A stretch of DNA of 64,000 bases from Rurimicrobium sp040387755 (GCA_040387755.1 JAZKDB010000002.1:1302001-1366000); one strand, 5' to 3'; shown: positions 1 through 10,498, counted from the stretch's first letter. The notes: a model not told the origin generated them from the sequence alone. Made by a program: numbers and translations.

Positions 1-872
1 TTGATTACACCATCATTAAGGTATGCAAACATACGGGTAGTACTTGTCGTTGGGTCAATCTCAATCATTCTGTGTACTCTGGTTGCTTCGCCTATAGCTT
101 TTGTAGGATATAACAAAGGGCTTTGGATGATTGCATACACTTTACCATTAGGTGCAATAGTCATGTTTTCGAAACCACGGTTGTTCTTGCGGTACTTAAA
201 GCAGGTGTCTATCAGTATATCTTCGGGCTGTGCACCAGTAAGGTTTGCATAGGGCGAATATCTGTTTAGTGCTACTCCATTACTATCCAGTTTCCACACC
301 GAAGGGCCATTTTCTTCGGCCAGCCAGAAGTTGCCTTTTTTATCTACAGCTATTGCTTCACAGTCTATACTCCAGGCATCTTTTGGAGCTAATTTTGAGG
401 CGAAATTGGCACAGTCCAAAACTGTATCCGTTGAGGCCTGCTCTGTAGCAGTACTGCCAAAACCTGTAGGCAACAAGTATCCAACAGTTGCTGTTTTGTT
501 TGGGCGCTTGACAGTGATGGATTTCAAAATCTGCACCGAATCTCCTTGTATTTTCACCCTATGAATTTTGGGTGAATAAGAAGGGAAGCAAAACATCTTA
601 TCGTAAGTAGGTTTGCATCCTGTAGGGTTTGCACTGCCACAATCCACGTTCACTCCGCGATCAGAGCATGTCCAGAACTCTGTTCCTCCTGTTCCGGGAA
701 TCACAGCCAAAGCCGAAAATCCTGCTTCTCTGAACGTAAGCCCCATAAATGTGCCTATGGTAGCAGAGTAATTGTTCTTATAATCTGCAGCTTTGCTAAT
801 CTGTGCCTGACTGTCGGTATTGGCAGACATAAATCCCAGTGCAAGTAAAATGGTAGTAGAAATTTTGCGCAT
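1..872 (-). CDS. Phytase-like esterase domain protein, exported (partial, C-terminus beyond window)
   Basis: An open reading frame runs from the ATG at 872-870 to the window edge (290 codons, no stop), so the C-terminus is missing. It opens with a signal peptide (MRKISTTILLALGF, then SQAQ). The body contains DRGVN near residue 75, an AIAVDKKGNFWLAEENGPS stretch near 180 and RGFENMTIAPNGKVYAI near 240, the typical core of the esterase-like/phytase-like family (PF13449 type), beta-propeller proteins thought to hydrolyse phosphoesters outside the cytoplasm. The substrate cannot be told. A promoter-like TAGTTTTG lies just upstream. Confidence 0.75.
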   Translation of the reverse strand, partial: MRKISTTILLALGFMSANTDSQAQISKAADYKNNYSATIGTFMGLTFREAGFSALAVIPGTGGTEFWTCSDRGVNVDCGSANPTGCKPTYDKMFCFPSYSPKIHRVKIQGDSVQILKSITVKRPNKTATVGYLLPTGFGSTATEQASTDTVLDCANFASKLAPKDAWSIDCEAIAVDKKGNFWLAEENGPSVWKLDSNGVALNRYSPYANLTGAQPEDILIDTCFKYRKNNRGFENMTIAPNGKVYAIIQSPLLYPTKAIGEATRVHRMIEIDPTTSTTRMFAYLNDGVI

Positions 873-892
873 GTTGTATATTATTTAGAACA

Positions 893-900
893 CAAAACTA
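893..900 (-). promoter_or_regulatory. Candidate -7 element of the phytase-like gene
   Basis: Read on the minus strand this is TAGTTTTG, an exact match to the Bacteroidota -7 consensus TAnnTTTG, about 20 bases ahead of the ATG. No clear TTG -33 element is seen at the usual spacing. Confidence 0.4.
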
Positions 901-1220
901 GATGGCCGACATTGTCACATGGTTATGACGACATTAACGATTAATTATTTTTAAGCAGATGGATTCAGGCCTTTCTGATGATAAAAAGGAGTAGCTAATT
1001 TTCGACTCAAAAACATCATCAAATCATTACAACCACTGCAGATTTTTATTACAAATTCAAGGTCGAAATTTTTTGTTTCTGGTTTATTGTCGTCAAAATC
1101 ACAAATTTCTTACAAAATTAATTTCCCTTAAGACATTGATTTGCAATTGATTCCTGAGCTTCAAAAAAATACTTTAAAAAACCGAGTATTTTTCCCCGCC
1201 AGCCAATAGTATTCGGTGTT

Positions 1221-1228
1221 TACATTTG
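1221..1228 (+). promoter_or_regulatory. Candidate -7 element upstream of the PKD protein gene
   Basis: TACATTTG matches TAnnTTTG. The -33 region is not convincing (T-rich, no TTG at 19-21 bp). If used, the transcript would carry a leader of about 330 nt before the start at 1569. Confidence 0.3.
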
Positions 1229-1568
1229 TTACCAACCAACAAAAACCGTCAATAATAAATTTTGAAACAACACAGTTCTACCCAGACAGCTAAGTCCGAA
1301 ACGCTTATGCTGCCTTAATTCACCATTCAATTTTATTGACGAGCAAAGAGAAATCTGAGTTCCGGTCTACACCGGGGCAAGGGCATTGTAATGATTTTAA
1401 AAAAATTATTGTTCATCTCTAAATATGCTTGCCTATGGAAAATCTGGTCCATTACCTCATCGGAAAAGCCCGTTCATTAGTCCGGCAACCTTGTGGCTTT
1501 TACCGGAACAATATCTATTGATATGTTCCTTCATTACACATTTTTTCAAACCAATAAATTAGTATAAA

Positions 1569-4500
1569 ATGAAAAATGAAACTACCAGTTTTCAGAGTAC
1601 GTTCTTCAGGCGCACTCTGTTGTTTTGGTGTTGTCTGTTAGGCATTATACTTTCAGGGTCAACACAGATTAAAGCACAGATTACAGGACCCACCACCGTA
1701 TGTTCCGGTGTGGCTACTGTATACAATCTGGCAGGTACACCCAATCCCAGTTATACCTATACCTGGTCGGTGCTGCCTTCTGCCAATTCCACTATCCTTA
1801 CCTCATCACCCACATCCAGTACCATACAGTGGTTCAATACCACTCCGGCCACAGAGATTGTTCAGGTGGTGATTACAAGACCCAGTTTGCCCAATATTAC
1901 CTGGCAGCTAACGGTTAACATTGTTCCTGAACCAGACCCTCAAATCAGCACTTCATCAAAAGTGGGATGCCAAGGAGTGAAAGGTGAGAGACCAGACAAA
2001 CCCGGTGGCGCAGGTAAAGAAGAGGGAATTATTATTGATGACGGCGCTTGTGTAAAAGTATGTGCCAACTCTACTGTACAATATGATGTTTTGAACGGAC
2101 AGGCTGGCAGTACATTTCAGTGGACTGTTGACCCTCTGAAAGCTACATTCAGCGGACCATCTACAGGTACTACTGTATTTGTCAATTGGTCTAATAATCT
2201 GGGTTTTACCTTTCTTAAAGTAAAAGAAACTACTACTGCTGGTTGTGTAAAAGAAAAAACCATCTGTATTGAAATTATAGAAAGTCCTGAACCCTTATTT
2301 AGTGTTAACGGCGATATTTATCCGGTTACTCCTCCTTGTTTTGAAGCGTGTATCAATGCCAATATCCAATTTGGAGATCTCACTCCTAATCCAACCTCTT
2401 CGCCTATAGTTTCATGGCAATGGGATTTTGGTGATGGTACATACTCTTCATTACAAAACCCTACCCATATCTATACAACTCCTGGTGTTTATAATGTAAC
2501 CTTAATAGCGACAAATCAGTGCGGCTGTAAAGGACGTTACAAAGTATGCATCAATGTTCAGGTACCTAACAATCCTCCACTTGAAATCTCCTGTCCCTCT
2601 ATTGTCTGCGAAAATGCAATTGGCCACTATACTATTGCCAATACATGCGGAGCAATGTTCTGGACTGTAAATGGTGGAACCATTATCAGTTCCACACTTA
2701 CCAGTGTAGACATCATGTGGGACAATGTAGGCCCTGATGGCTTTGGCGAAATCATTGCAGATTTCAGTAGTTGTGGTGGCAATTGTGGTCCGAAAGTAAC
2801 GGCAAAAGTGCCTGTAATACAAGCTATCGGTACCATTCAAGGTAAAGTAGTGATTTGCTCCGGCAAACAATACAAATACCAGCTACCTAAATGGCCAGCT
2901 ACTAATTTTAAATGGACCATTATTCCTTCAGGCGCAGCAGTCATTTCGGGCTTCGACCAAAATTCACATGAAGTAAACCTTGTTGGGAACAGCAATTTTA
3001 CTTTGCATTGTGAGTATGTGAATACAATGGAGCTATGCGCAGGAAAAGCAGACCTCAACATTACTGTGGTATTGCCTATTACTTTATCTGCTCCTGCAAA
3101 AATCTGTAAAGGAGATCCATTCTCTATAGTAGGAACATCTCCTCCAAGCGTGGGCACTACTTATACGTTCATTGACCCTAACGGAGCAACTTCTACTTCA
3201 GGTACCTTTAATATTACAGGCACCTGGACGATTCAAGCTTCCAATCCTGCATATTGTGATATTGAACCCATCAGCGTACAAGTGGTTGACCCACCCGCTG
3301 CTGTGAGCAGTATTTCAGGCGATCAGATTGTTTGTCTCAACACTCCTTATGTGTATGAAGCACTCACTCCGATTCCAAATACCTTATGCAATTGGGTTAT
3401 CTCCGGTGGTACCATTATTACCAATTCGGGTAATGCAGTTACTGTAAACTGGACCAGCACAACCGGACCATGGACTTTATCTGTTTCGCGCAGCTGGGCC
3501 GATGTTCCGGGTTGCAACAGTGCCGCTATCAATATTAATGTGTCGAAAGCCACTCCTGCTGCAACAATATCGGGTAATATAACCCCTTGCGCCAACACGA
3601 ATGTGCCCTATACTGCTACACTTTCTCTTGGCTCAAGCCCGATTGATAATATTTTCTGGAGCTTAAGCAATACAAATGCCGGTAGTATTTCGGCAGGCCA
3701 AAATACCATGACACCAACTATTACCTGGAATAATACAACAGTTGCTTCCACACCAGTAACGATTACAGCTACCTTAACTAAATGTGGTACTACTGTGGTG
3801 GTTAATTATCCGGTAACAGTAATTGGTATACCCACGGTATCTCTAAGTGTATCTGATCCTACACCTTGTAGCGGAACACCTGTAGTCTTTACGGCTACAA
3901 CAATACCTGTAGGCGCCACAGTAAACTGGACATTACCTTCAGGTACTACTCCGCCTACAGTACCTGCTGGTTCTACAGCCACTGTAAGCTTTACCAATGT
4001 AGGTCTTGCCAGTCAAAACTTTACGGTGATTGCTACAGCATCTGCCAGCGGTTGTTTGCTGACAGGAACAGCATCAAGCACTGTAGCTGTAAAACCTCAA
4101 CCCAATATCAATGTATCTCCGGGTTCAGGTCCATCATCTACTATTGTTATCTGTCCTCCTACATCAGTAAACCTGTTGCTGAGCACTAACGCTACAACAA
4201 GCATTGACTGGTTCTACAATTCATCTGTTACACCTTATGCATCCAGCGTTACTTCATCTACTGTTAGTGCCGCAGGTACTTATCGTGTAGATGTAACCAA
4301 CAGTTTCGGATGCTTGTCTAGTGTAACGAGAACAATCATACACAGTTGCTCTCCGGGTTGTACATTGCCAGCTGGTGCAGGTATCACTTCTATGAACCAC
4401 AACATCACCAGCTGCGCCAACAGCGCAGGTGAAGCACTAATTGATGTTAACTTCAATGGCATTCTGGGCTCTTATCTAAGCGGGCCAAATCCTGTGGTAA

Positions 4501-7322
4501 CCAGCCTTACAGTATCAGGCACTGTGCCTTACTTCACACTGCCCACACCTTCTATCTCGTTCCCTAATGTTTCTCTGACTAACATTACAGCAACGAAACC
4601 AGGTGTATATCCTGTAACACTTGAAATTTGCTACCAGACATCAGGAACACCATGTTGTACCCTGGTGACGGAAAATGTAATTGTACCGGTTATTGCAGAC
4701 TTTGATTATACGATCAACTGCGTACCGGGGGGAGGTTATACCCTTACATTGAATGAGCAGTCTCCCATACTTTCGGGTTACACAGTTTCGTCTCAGTCAT
4801 GGAATACCACCGGTAGCGGACCTACTACATCCAGCTCTACAATTAACCTGAGCCTGTATACTGCGGGTAGTACCTTAACCATTACGGATACTATTACCGT
4901 AACGGATGGTACTTCATTCTACACTTGTATCCGTACACGTAACTATACTGTACCTGCAGTACCCAATCCTGCATTCAGCATCAGTACTACCGACCCATTA
5001 GGGCCCAATGTAAGTACCTGTGCACTGAGAGAAGTGTCGTTTACACATTTAAACACTACGGGTGTAAACAAATGGAGCTGGGATTTTGGTGATGCAACAG
5101 GATTCATTTCCACAACATCCAATCTGTCTACACGTACCTATACTAATCCGGCAGCTACCTACAGTACCAATGTGATACTAACTGTAGAAGATGCTTTTGG
5201 TTGTACCTACAATTCAAGTTTACCTATAACGATTTATAAAAACACTTTTGTATTGGATCCAACCAATACTTATGTGGCTCAGGAAGACATTAAATGTCAG
5301 GGCACTTCATCTTCTGTAACACTGATAGGTGTTACCGGTGGTTATGGTTCAAACTCTTATGTATGGTACGACGAAGATGTATTGTTGACTGGTTATTCCG
5401 GCAACCCAATCAGCGTAGTACAGGGTGGTCTTTACTGGACAATGGTAACTGATGCCCGTGGTTGTATGCAGGCTGGAAATCCTACTCCGGCCAAACGCGC
5501 TTTCCAACCACTGCCAGATGTAGCTATTACCGGCGAACATGATTTTTGTCCTAACGAACCAATTACTTTAAGTGCTGCCAACGGCACCACAACGGGTATT
5601 ACGTATGTGTGGGAACAATTGATTGGTATGACATGGGTGCCAGTAGGCAGCGCTGCTGTCTTTACTATCCCTGCCGGACTTTCTGCCGGTGTGTATCAGT
5701 ATCGTGTTAATGCCACACAAAATTTACCTACTCCATACTCAGGTGCATGTACAGCTACTTCTCCTGTATACCTTGTAACAGTTCATCCTAATCCAAACGC
5801 CCCGGTAATCAGTGGTCCGTTTGCGGTGAATTGTGCCAACTATAGTATACAACTGAATGTATCTGGGCCAGTACCCGGCGAAGTGTATAACTGGAGTAAT
5901 GGTACATCAGGCACTTCCACTATTGTAAACCATGGTGGTGCATACCGCGTATGGGCAAGTACAGTGTGGGGATGTAAAAGTCATTCAGACATTGATGTTC
6001 CTATGGAGCCTTCTTTCTACTTCTGGCGTTTCCCTTACGGCTGCTATGAGTATTGCCGTTTGCAATTGCCAAGACGTGTTGATGGTCCAAGCTATGTAAG
6101 CTTTACAGCTTGGAAATGGTTTATTGGCGCAGGCGGATTGCCTTTCCCTAATGGCCCATGGGCTGGAGCAGGAACCTTCTCAGTTGTAGATCCTTTGAAC
6201 ATCGATTTGATTCCTCCAATGGGTGGAACCGGAAATGGTTCGGGCATTTACTCATGGTTCCTGGATAATGGTCTTTGTGCTGAGACTTCTCACACAATGT
6301 CTGTTAACCTGATTCCTGATTGCTGTGAACTGGATGCAAGCCTTGCTTATTTAAGATGCGAAATCCTTCCGGGTTCTTCTACATCTACTTATTATGGTGC
6401 TATCAATGTTAGCGGGACAGGATGTTCAGGAGCCACTTATACCATCTATGCAGTAGACCCTGTAACAGGATTGGCAAATGGTACAGTGCTTCCTGCATCA
6501 GGATTATTTACAGGAGCACCCATTAATTTCTCCTATACTCCATTCCCTGGTGCCACTGACGTTCGCTTCAAAGTAGTCATTACCTGTGATGGTAAAGATT
6601 GTATAGCCCGTGATGTGGATGTACATCTTGATGATTATCCTTGCAGAGACATGGAGCCATGCGATATGGAAACTAAATGGAATTATTTCCATTGTGTAGG
6701 TGGCAGCACTCCATACTTCGCAGGTGGTGTGATGGTCAATAATACTATGGGTTGCGCTCCGGTAACTTATACTATTATAGCTGTTGATCCGGGTACAGGT
6801 CTACCCAACGGCATTGTTACTCCGGCAACAGGAACTTTACCATCCGGATGGTCAGCAATCAGCTTCAACTATCATCCTAATCCGGGTGTAACTGATGTGA
6901 AATTCCTGATTATTCTGTCTTGTAAAGATATGATCTGCTATAGCCTGCTTGGAGAATACTATGGCATAGATAACAGAGATGATTATCCTTGTAAAGATTC
7001 AGATAAAGCAGCGGCCAAAAAAGCAACTCCGGGCAGTGACAAACTAAGCGGTGGTGCAGATGAGGCTAAAATGCTTATAGCTCCAAATCCGGCCAACGGA
7101 AATGTAAAAATCAGCTTTAATCTTCCTGAATGGAAACAAGGTGATCATTACAAAATCAGTATCCTGAACTTATTAGGACAATCTATTGCAGAATACGATG
7201 TAGCAAGTGCACAAGGTGCATGGCAATATGCTACACTTAAACTGTCTTCAGGTGCTTATCTGGTACGTTTGGTAAAAGATGGTGCGAATGTTGATGTACA
7301 ACGCATGATCATCGCTCATTAA
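1569..7322 (+). CDS. Giant PKD-domain T9SS cargo surface protein
   Basis: A 1917-residue exported protein. The signal peptide ends near residue 37 (SGSTQIKAQ). The body is a string of Ig-like beta-sandwich domains rich in Thr, Ser, Pro and paired Cys. Two PKD domains show the WDFGD core (near residues 282 and 1168). Residues ~1590-1690 and ~1700-1805 are a tandem duplication, each copy holding a TYTI-AVDP-TGL-NG motif and ending in a DDYPC(R/K)D motif. The last ~75 residues form a T9SS type A sorting domain (APNPANGNVKISF, then ILNLLGQ, then SGAYLVRLVKDG). It is expected to be secreted through the type IX system and attached to the surface or released. It is probably monocistronic: it is followed by a terminator and preceded by a long leader. 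Its ligand is unknown; adhesion is an inference. Confidence 0.85.
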   Translation: MKNETTSFQSTFFRRTLLFWCCLLGIILSGSTQIKAQITGPTTVCSGVATVYNLAGTPNPSYTYTWSVLPSANSTILTSSPTSSTIQWFNTTPATEIVQVVITRPSLPNITWQLTVNIVPEPDPQISTSSKVGCQGVKGERPDKPGGAGKEEGIIIDDGACVKVCANSTVQYDVLNGQAGSTFQWTVDPLKATFSGPSTGTTVFVNWSNNLGFTFLKVKETTTAGCVKEKTICIEIIESPEPLFSVNGDIYPVTPPCFEACINANIQFGDLTPNPTSSPIVSWQWDFGDGTYSSLQNPTHIYTTPGVYNVTLIATNQCGCKGRYKVCINVQVPNNPPLEISCPSIVCENAIGHYTIANTCGAMFWTVNGGTIISSTLTSVDIMWDNVGPDGFGEIIADFSSCGGNCGPKVTAKVPVIQAIGTIQGKVVICSGKQYKYQLPKWPATNFKWTIIPSGAAVISGFDQNSHEVNLVGNSNFTLHCEYVNTMELCAGKADLNITVVLPITLSAPAKICKGDPFSIVGTSPPSVGTTYTFIDPNGATSTSGTFNITGTWTIQASNPAYCDIEPISVQVVDPPAAVSSISGDQIVCLNTPYVYEALTPIPNTLCNWVISGGTIITNSGNAVTVNWTSTTGPWTLSVSRSWADVPGCNSAAININVSKATPAATISGNITPCANTNVPYTATLSLGSSPIDNIFWSLSNTNAGSISAGQNTMTPTITWNNTTVASTPVTITATLTKCGTTVVVNYPVTVIGIPTVSLSVSDPTPCSGTPVVFTATTIPVGATVNWTLPSGTTPPTVPAGSTATVSFTNVGLASQNFTVIATASASGCLLTGTASSTVAVKPQPNINVSPGSGPSSTIVICPPTSVNLLLSTNATTSIDWFYNSSVTPYASSVTSSTVSAAGTYRVDVTNSFGCLSSVTRTIIHSCSPGCTLPAGAGITSMNHNITSCANSAGEALIDVNFNGILGSYLSGPNPVVTSLTVSGTVPYFTLPTPSISFPNVSLTNITATKPGVYPVTLEICYQTSGTPCCTLVTENVIVPVIADFDYTINCVPGGGYTLTLNEQSPILSGYTVSSQSWNTTGSGPTTSSSTINLSLYTAGSTLTITDTITVTDGTSFYTCIRTRNYTVPAVPNPAFSISTTDPLGPNVSTCALREVSFTHLNTTGVNKWSWDFGDATGFISTTSNLSTRTYTNPAATYSTNVILTVEDAFGCTYNSSLPITIYKNTFVLDPTNTYVAQEDIKCQGTSSSVTLIGVTGGYGSNSYVWYDEDVLLTGYSGNPISVVQGGLYWTMVTDARGCMQAGNPTPAKRAFQPLPDVAITGEHDFCPNEPITLSAANGTTTGITYVWEQLIGMTWVPVGSAAVFTIPAGLSAGVYQYRVNATQNLPTPYSGACTATSPVYLVTVHPNPNAPVISGPFAVNCANYSIQLNVSGPVPGEVYNWSNGTSGTSTIVNHGGAYRVWASTVWGCKSHSDIDVPMEPSFYFWRFPYGCYEYCRLQLPRRVDGPSYVSFTAWKWFIGAGGLPFPNGPWAGAGTFSVVDPLNIDLIPPMGGTGNGSGIYSWFLDNGLCAETSHTMSVNLIPDCCELDASLAYLRCEILPGSSTSTYYGAINVSGTGCSGATYTIYAVDPVTGLANGTVLPASGLFTGAPINFSYTPFPGATDVRFKVVITCDGKDCIARDVDVHLDDYPCRDMEPCDMETKWNYFHCVGGSTPYFAGGVMVNNTMGCAPVTYTIIAVDPGTGLPNGIVTPATGTLPSGWSAISFNYHPNPGVTDVKFLIILSCKDMICYSLLGEYYGIDNRDDYPCKDSDKAAAKKATPGSDKLSGGADEAKMLIAPNPANGNVKISFNLPEWKQGDHYKISILNLLGQSIAEYDVASAQGAWQYATLKLSSGAYLVRLVKDGANVDVQRMIIAH

Positions 7323-7372
7323 TCCTGTTTAGACGCAATAGATTTTAATCTTTTGCATCTTACGAAAAAGAA

Positions 7373-7400
7373 GGGCTGACCGCATTGGTCAGTCCTTTCT
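7373..7400 (+). terminator. Rho-independent terminator after the PKD protein gene
   Basis: GGGCTGACC (7373-7381) pairs with GGTCAGTCC (7387-7395), 9 bp with one G-U, loop GCATT, followed by TTTCTTT. Confidence 0.85.
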
Positions 7401-7451
7401 TTATGCCCCAATTTCAATAAAAAATCTGAATCAATCATTTGCATAAGCAGC

Positions 7452-7482
7452 TTTGTCTGCATAATATTAATAACTACATTTG
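7452..7482 (+). promoter_or_regulatory. Bacteroidota-type promoter of the propeller histidine kinase gene
   Basis: TTTG (7452-7455), 19 bp, TACATTTG (7475-7482): both elements and the spacing fit the primary sigma factor consensus of this phylum. Transcription would start near 7489, about 65 nt ahead of the ATG. Confidence 0.7.
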
Positions 7483-7554
7483 AGTCATTTTCCTTAATCT
7501 TAATAACATCACATCAAAAAGTCCCCTCACATATTTTCTAAATACTCTCCCTTA

Positions 7555-10422
7555 ATGGGGAGAATTATTGGTTTCTTGACTATCCTGATACTGCTATTTT
7601 TTCATCAGATTGCAAAGGCACAACAACCAGCTTATTTCATCCTTGGCGAAGATCAATTCAGAGGCGTTCAGATTTATGATGTTATTCAGGATCAGGAATC
7701 AAATTATTGGATTGCGACAGACGAGGGTCTTTATGTATATGATTACCATAATATCAGAAAAGTAGAATGCGAGGACTCCAAAAGCAATGCTGTATTTGGT
7801 TTCGTGATGAATAAAGAAGGTACTGTTTATTGCCATAATCTGAACAATCAGGTTTTCGAGATAAAGAAAAAGCAATTCCTGCTTTTTCATGAAATCAACT
7901 CGGATGAAAGCTCATCAGATATGAGCTTATGCATCGCCGATGATGAAAATTTACTCATCGGAACAAATCGAATTATTGTACTGAACAAACAAGGAAAGAT
8001 TATACAGAGATCAAAAAAAATAGTGGCCTATATAGGACAACCCTATAGTACGACAGAAAATAAAACTTATTATCCTATACAAGGCTCTGATTCCATTCTG
8101 GTATATGAACATCAAATATTGAACAAGCAAAAACTAAGAATATCAGGAACGGTCATCCCAAAATCTTTAAGGTTCTTCAAATTATACAACGAGGATTATG
8201 CAATAGATTTAATCAGCTCACAAACTTATCTATTCGACACCAAAAATCTCGTTATCCAAGCCACAGAAAAATTACCTTTCGGCGTAAACCGAAGCACCCG
8301 ATTTTATAGTACCGGAAATGTAGTTTGGGCTGCTGATTTACTACCTGGCACTCATTTGATTGAATCTGTTGAGCAAAAAATAAAAGTCAGCAATCTGTAC
8401 AACGACTATTATATCTCTAATGCTTTCAGAGATAACGAAGGGAACTATTTATTGAGCACTTTTGATAAAGGTATCCTTGTCATCAGGGATTTACAAGTAC
8501 CCGAAGTGATTCAATCATTTCGCGAAGATCCTATTACTGCTCTCTACACGGATAAGGACTTAGGTTTACTAATGGGTTCTTCAAGAGGAAAAGTATTCAG
8601 ATATCAAAATACAGGAGAAAGCCTGATTAATATTGAGGGCAAACGTTCTATCGAAAAAATATATGGCAACGATGCAAGCCCGCTCATCATATTTGACGAC
8701 TGCAAAACGAAAGCCTACAACAAAAAAACACATCAGATAACTGAAATTTTTGAACGCCCTCTGAAAGATGTAGCTTTCGTATCCCCTGATGAATTTTACA
8801 TTGGCACTAATACCTGTATTTATAAATGTCAATTGCATTCTGATTATCGCATTACGCACGAAGTTGTCAATAATATTAATTCCCGTATTTATTCATTGGC
8901 CTACAATGAGGAAGAGAAGAAACTATATGCAGCTACTTCTTCCGGATTGCTGAGTCTTGACAAAAAGGGCACAATTGAGTATATCAGTTATAAAAATGAA
9001 GGTATTTATCCTACCAGTCGTCTGTATTACTTAAATGGGAAAGTATATGCCGGAGAGAGAAAGTATGGCATTCTGGTTGTTGCACAAAACAAAATTGTAA
9101 AAGTAATCAGCCCTGAAGTAAATGGCCAAAAAGAGGTCATCACGAAAATAATTATAAAAGACAACAGCCTTTTTGCCAAAGCGTCCAGTGGATTTTATCA
9201 GTTTGATATGAATGGGAAAATGACCAAATCAATTCAGGATATTTTTGGATTTTCTAACAAACGTGTAATCGATTTTACCTTCCATAAAGATATGCTTTGG
9301 GTAAGCCATTCTGGCGGCTTACAACAAATAGACCTTAAATATTATCATGCCAATCTTTTCACACCCCATTTCAATATCAGGAAAATATATGTAAACGACA
9401 CGCCAAAACCAGTGTCCGACTTTGTTCAATTAAGCAGTAGAGAACGGAAGATAAGTTTCGAGCTTTCTTCACCCACTTTACGCAACAGAGAAAGCATCCG
9501 ATACCATTACAGATTGCTGGGATATGACGATAAGTGGCAATCCAACAATTACGATGCCAATATTATTACTTATAATGCCCTTTCGCACGGCGATTATATT
9601 TTTCAGGTAAAAGCAGAAAACCAAGGCAAATTCAGCGCTATGGTTTCTTATTCCTTCAGCATTGCTCAACCTTTTTATTCGCAATGGTGGTTTATTGCCG
9701 GCATTATGATTTTGTTTGTCTTAATCGTGCTGTTTATTTACCGTTGGCAGATAAAACAACAACATAAAAAGAATGAGCAAATTAACGAATTGAATACCTC
9801 AAAGCTGACTGCAATCAAGTCTCAGATGAATCCACACTTTATCTTCAATTCACTCAATTCAATTCAGGACCTGATTTTGAAAGGTGATGTGGAAAATTCC
9901 TACTCGTACATCACTACTTTCTCTAATTTGGTGAGGAGCACTTTAAATCATTCCGAGCAGGAATTTATTGATTTTGAACAGGAAGTTAAACTTTTGGAGC
10001 TTTATCTTTCGCTTGAAAAACTACGTTTCAAAAAGAACCTGAATTACACTATTGAGATTAAGAATGTTGAAGACATTATGTTACCACCACTCATCATTCA
10101 GCCCTTTATTGAAAATGCACTGGTGCATGGGCTTTTGCATAAGGAAGGAACCAAAGAATTAAAAATTAGTTTTGAAGCTAAAGAACATTTGATTTGCATT
10201 ATCGAAGACAATGGTATTGGTCGCGAACGGGCCAAATCCATTAAAAAACGTCAACGTTCGGAACATGAATCGTTTTCGGGAAAAGCTATCCGCAAACGCT
10301 TTGAAATACTCAGTAAAATTTTTGAAGGAGATTTCGGTTTCGAATACGAAGATTTGTACCTGAATGGTGAAGCCAGCGGTACAAAAGTAATTTTAACCAT
10401 TCCTATTAAACACAAATTTTAG
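7555..10422 (+). CDS. LytS-type sensor histidine kinase with periplasmic propeller
   Basis: A 955-residue sensor kinase. Order: signal peptide (residues 1-22, IAKAQ); a long periplasmic region of propeller repeats (YWIATDEGLYVYD near residue 50, VWAADLLPG, LYAATSSGLL); a Y_Y_Y-type beta domain (~610-700, YHYRLLGYDDKWQ); one transmembrane segment (~711-733); and a His_kinase domain (PF06580 type). The H-box is QMNPHFIFNSLNS with H761 as the phosphorylation site. The N-box is PFIENALVHG and the G-box is DNGIGRERA. Unlike SusR/HTCS hybrid proteins it has no fused receiver; the receiver is the LytTR protein encoded 76 bp downstream. The signal sensed is unknown. Confidence 0.9.
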   Translation: MGRIIGFLTILILLFFHQIAKAQQPAYFILGEDQFRGVQIYDVIQDQESNYWIATDEGLYVYDYHNIRKVECEDSKSNAVFGFVMNKEGTVYCHNLNNQVFEIKKKQFLLFHEINSDESSSDMSLCIADDENLLIGTNRIIVLNKQGKIIQRSKKIVAYIGQPYSTTENKTYYPIQGSDSILVYEHQILNKQKLRISGTVIPKSLRFFKLYNEDYAIDLISSQTYLFDTKNLVIQATEKLPFGVNRSTRFYSTGNVVWAADLLPGTHLIESVEQKIKVSNLYNDYYISNAFRDNEGNYLLSTFDKGILVIRDLQVPEVIQSFREDPITALYTDKDLGLLMGSSRGKVFRYQNTGESLINIEGKRSIEKIYGNDASPLIIFDDCKTKAYNKKTHQITEIFERPLKDVAFVSPDEFYIGTNTCIYKCQLHSDYRITHEVVNNINSRIYSLAYNEEEKKLYAATSSGLLSLDKKGTIEYISYKNEGIYPTSRLYYLNGKVYAGERKYGILVVAQNKIVKVISPEVNGQKEVITKIIIKDNSLFAKASSGFYQFDMNGKMTKSIQDIFGFSNKRVIDFTFHKDMLWVSHSGGLQQIDLKYYHANLFTPHFNIRKIYVNDTPKPVSDFVQLSSRERKISFELSSPTLRNRESIRYHYRLLGYDDKWQSNNYDANIITYNALSHGDYIFQVKAENQGKFSAMVSYSFSIAQPFYSQWWFIAGIMILFVLIVLFIYRWQIKQQHKKNEQINELNTSKLTAIKSQMNPHFIFNSLNSIQDLILKGDVENSYSYITTFSNLVRSTLNHSEQEFIDFEQEVKLLELYLSLEKLRFKKNLNYTIEIKNVEDIMLPPLIIQPFIENALVHGLLHKEGTKELKISFEAKEHLICIIEDNGIGRERAKSIKKRQRSEHESFSGKAIRKRFEILSKIFEGDFGFEYEDLYLNGEASGTKVILTIPIKHKF

Positions 10423-10460
10423 TCCATTGCTGAAGAAAATTGGTGAGTTGCTGAATTAAA
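10423..10460 (+). promoter_or_regulatory. Candidate LytTR operator (direct repeat ATTGCTGAA / GTTGCTGAA)
   Basis: ATTGCTGAA (10426-10434) and GTTGCTGAA (10447-10455) are direct repeats 21 bp apart, in the gap between kinase and regulator genes. A near copy lies at 11345-11380. LytTR domains bind two direct repeats about two helical turns apart. A weaker -7-like TAGATTTA lies at 10485-10492, 38 bp beyond the proximal repeat. Confidence 0.55.
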
Positions 10461-10498
10461 CGCACAGATAAAAGCCTGACCCATTAGATTTACATACT

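Larger units (their letters stand above)
873..1568. other. Long intergenic region, structured leader of the PKD protein gene
   Basis: This 696-base gap has no convincing ORF. It holds a TACATTTG -7-like element at 1221-1228 pointing to the plus strand, which would give a leader of about 330 nt. Within that leader are a short hairpin, CCGGT/ACCGG (1362-1375), and a longer one: CGGAAAAGCC (1461-1470) pairs with GGCTTTTACCG (1495-1505), with one bulge and a 24-nt loop. An alternative pairing TCCGG (1481-1485)/CCGGA (1503-1507) would compete with it. No known riboswitch was recognised. Confidence 0.4.

Noticed and set aside
1355..1510. Known riboswitch in the leader of the PKD protein gene
   Set aside because: I compared it with SAM, cobalamin, preQ1 and mini-ykkC consensus features from memory and found no match; only generic hairpins remain.
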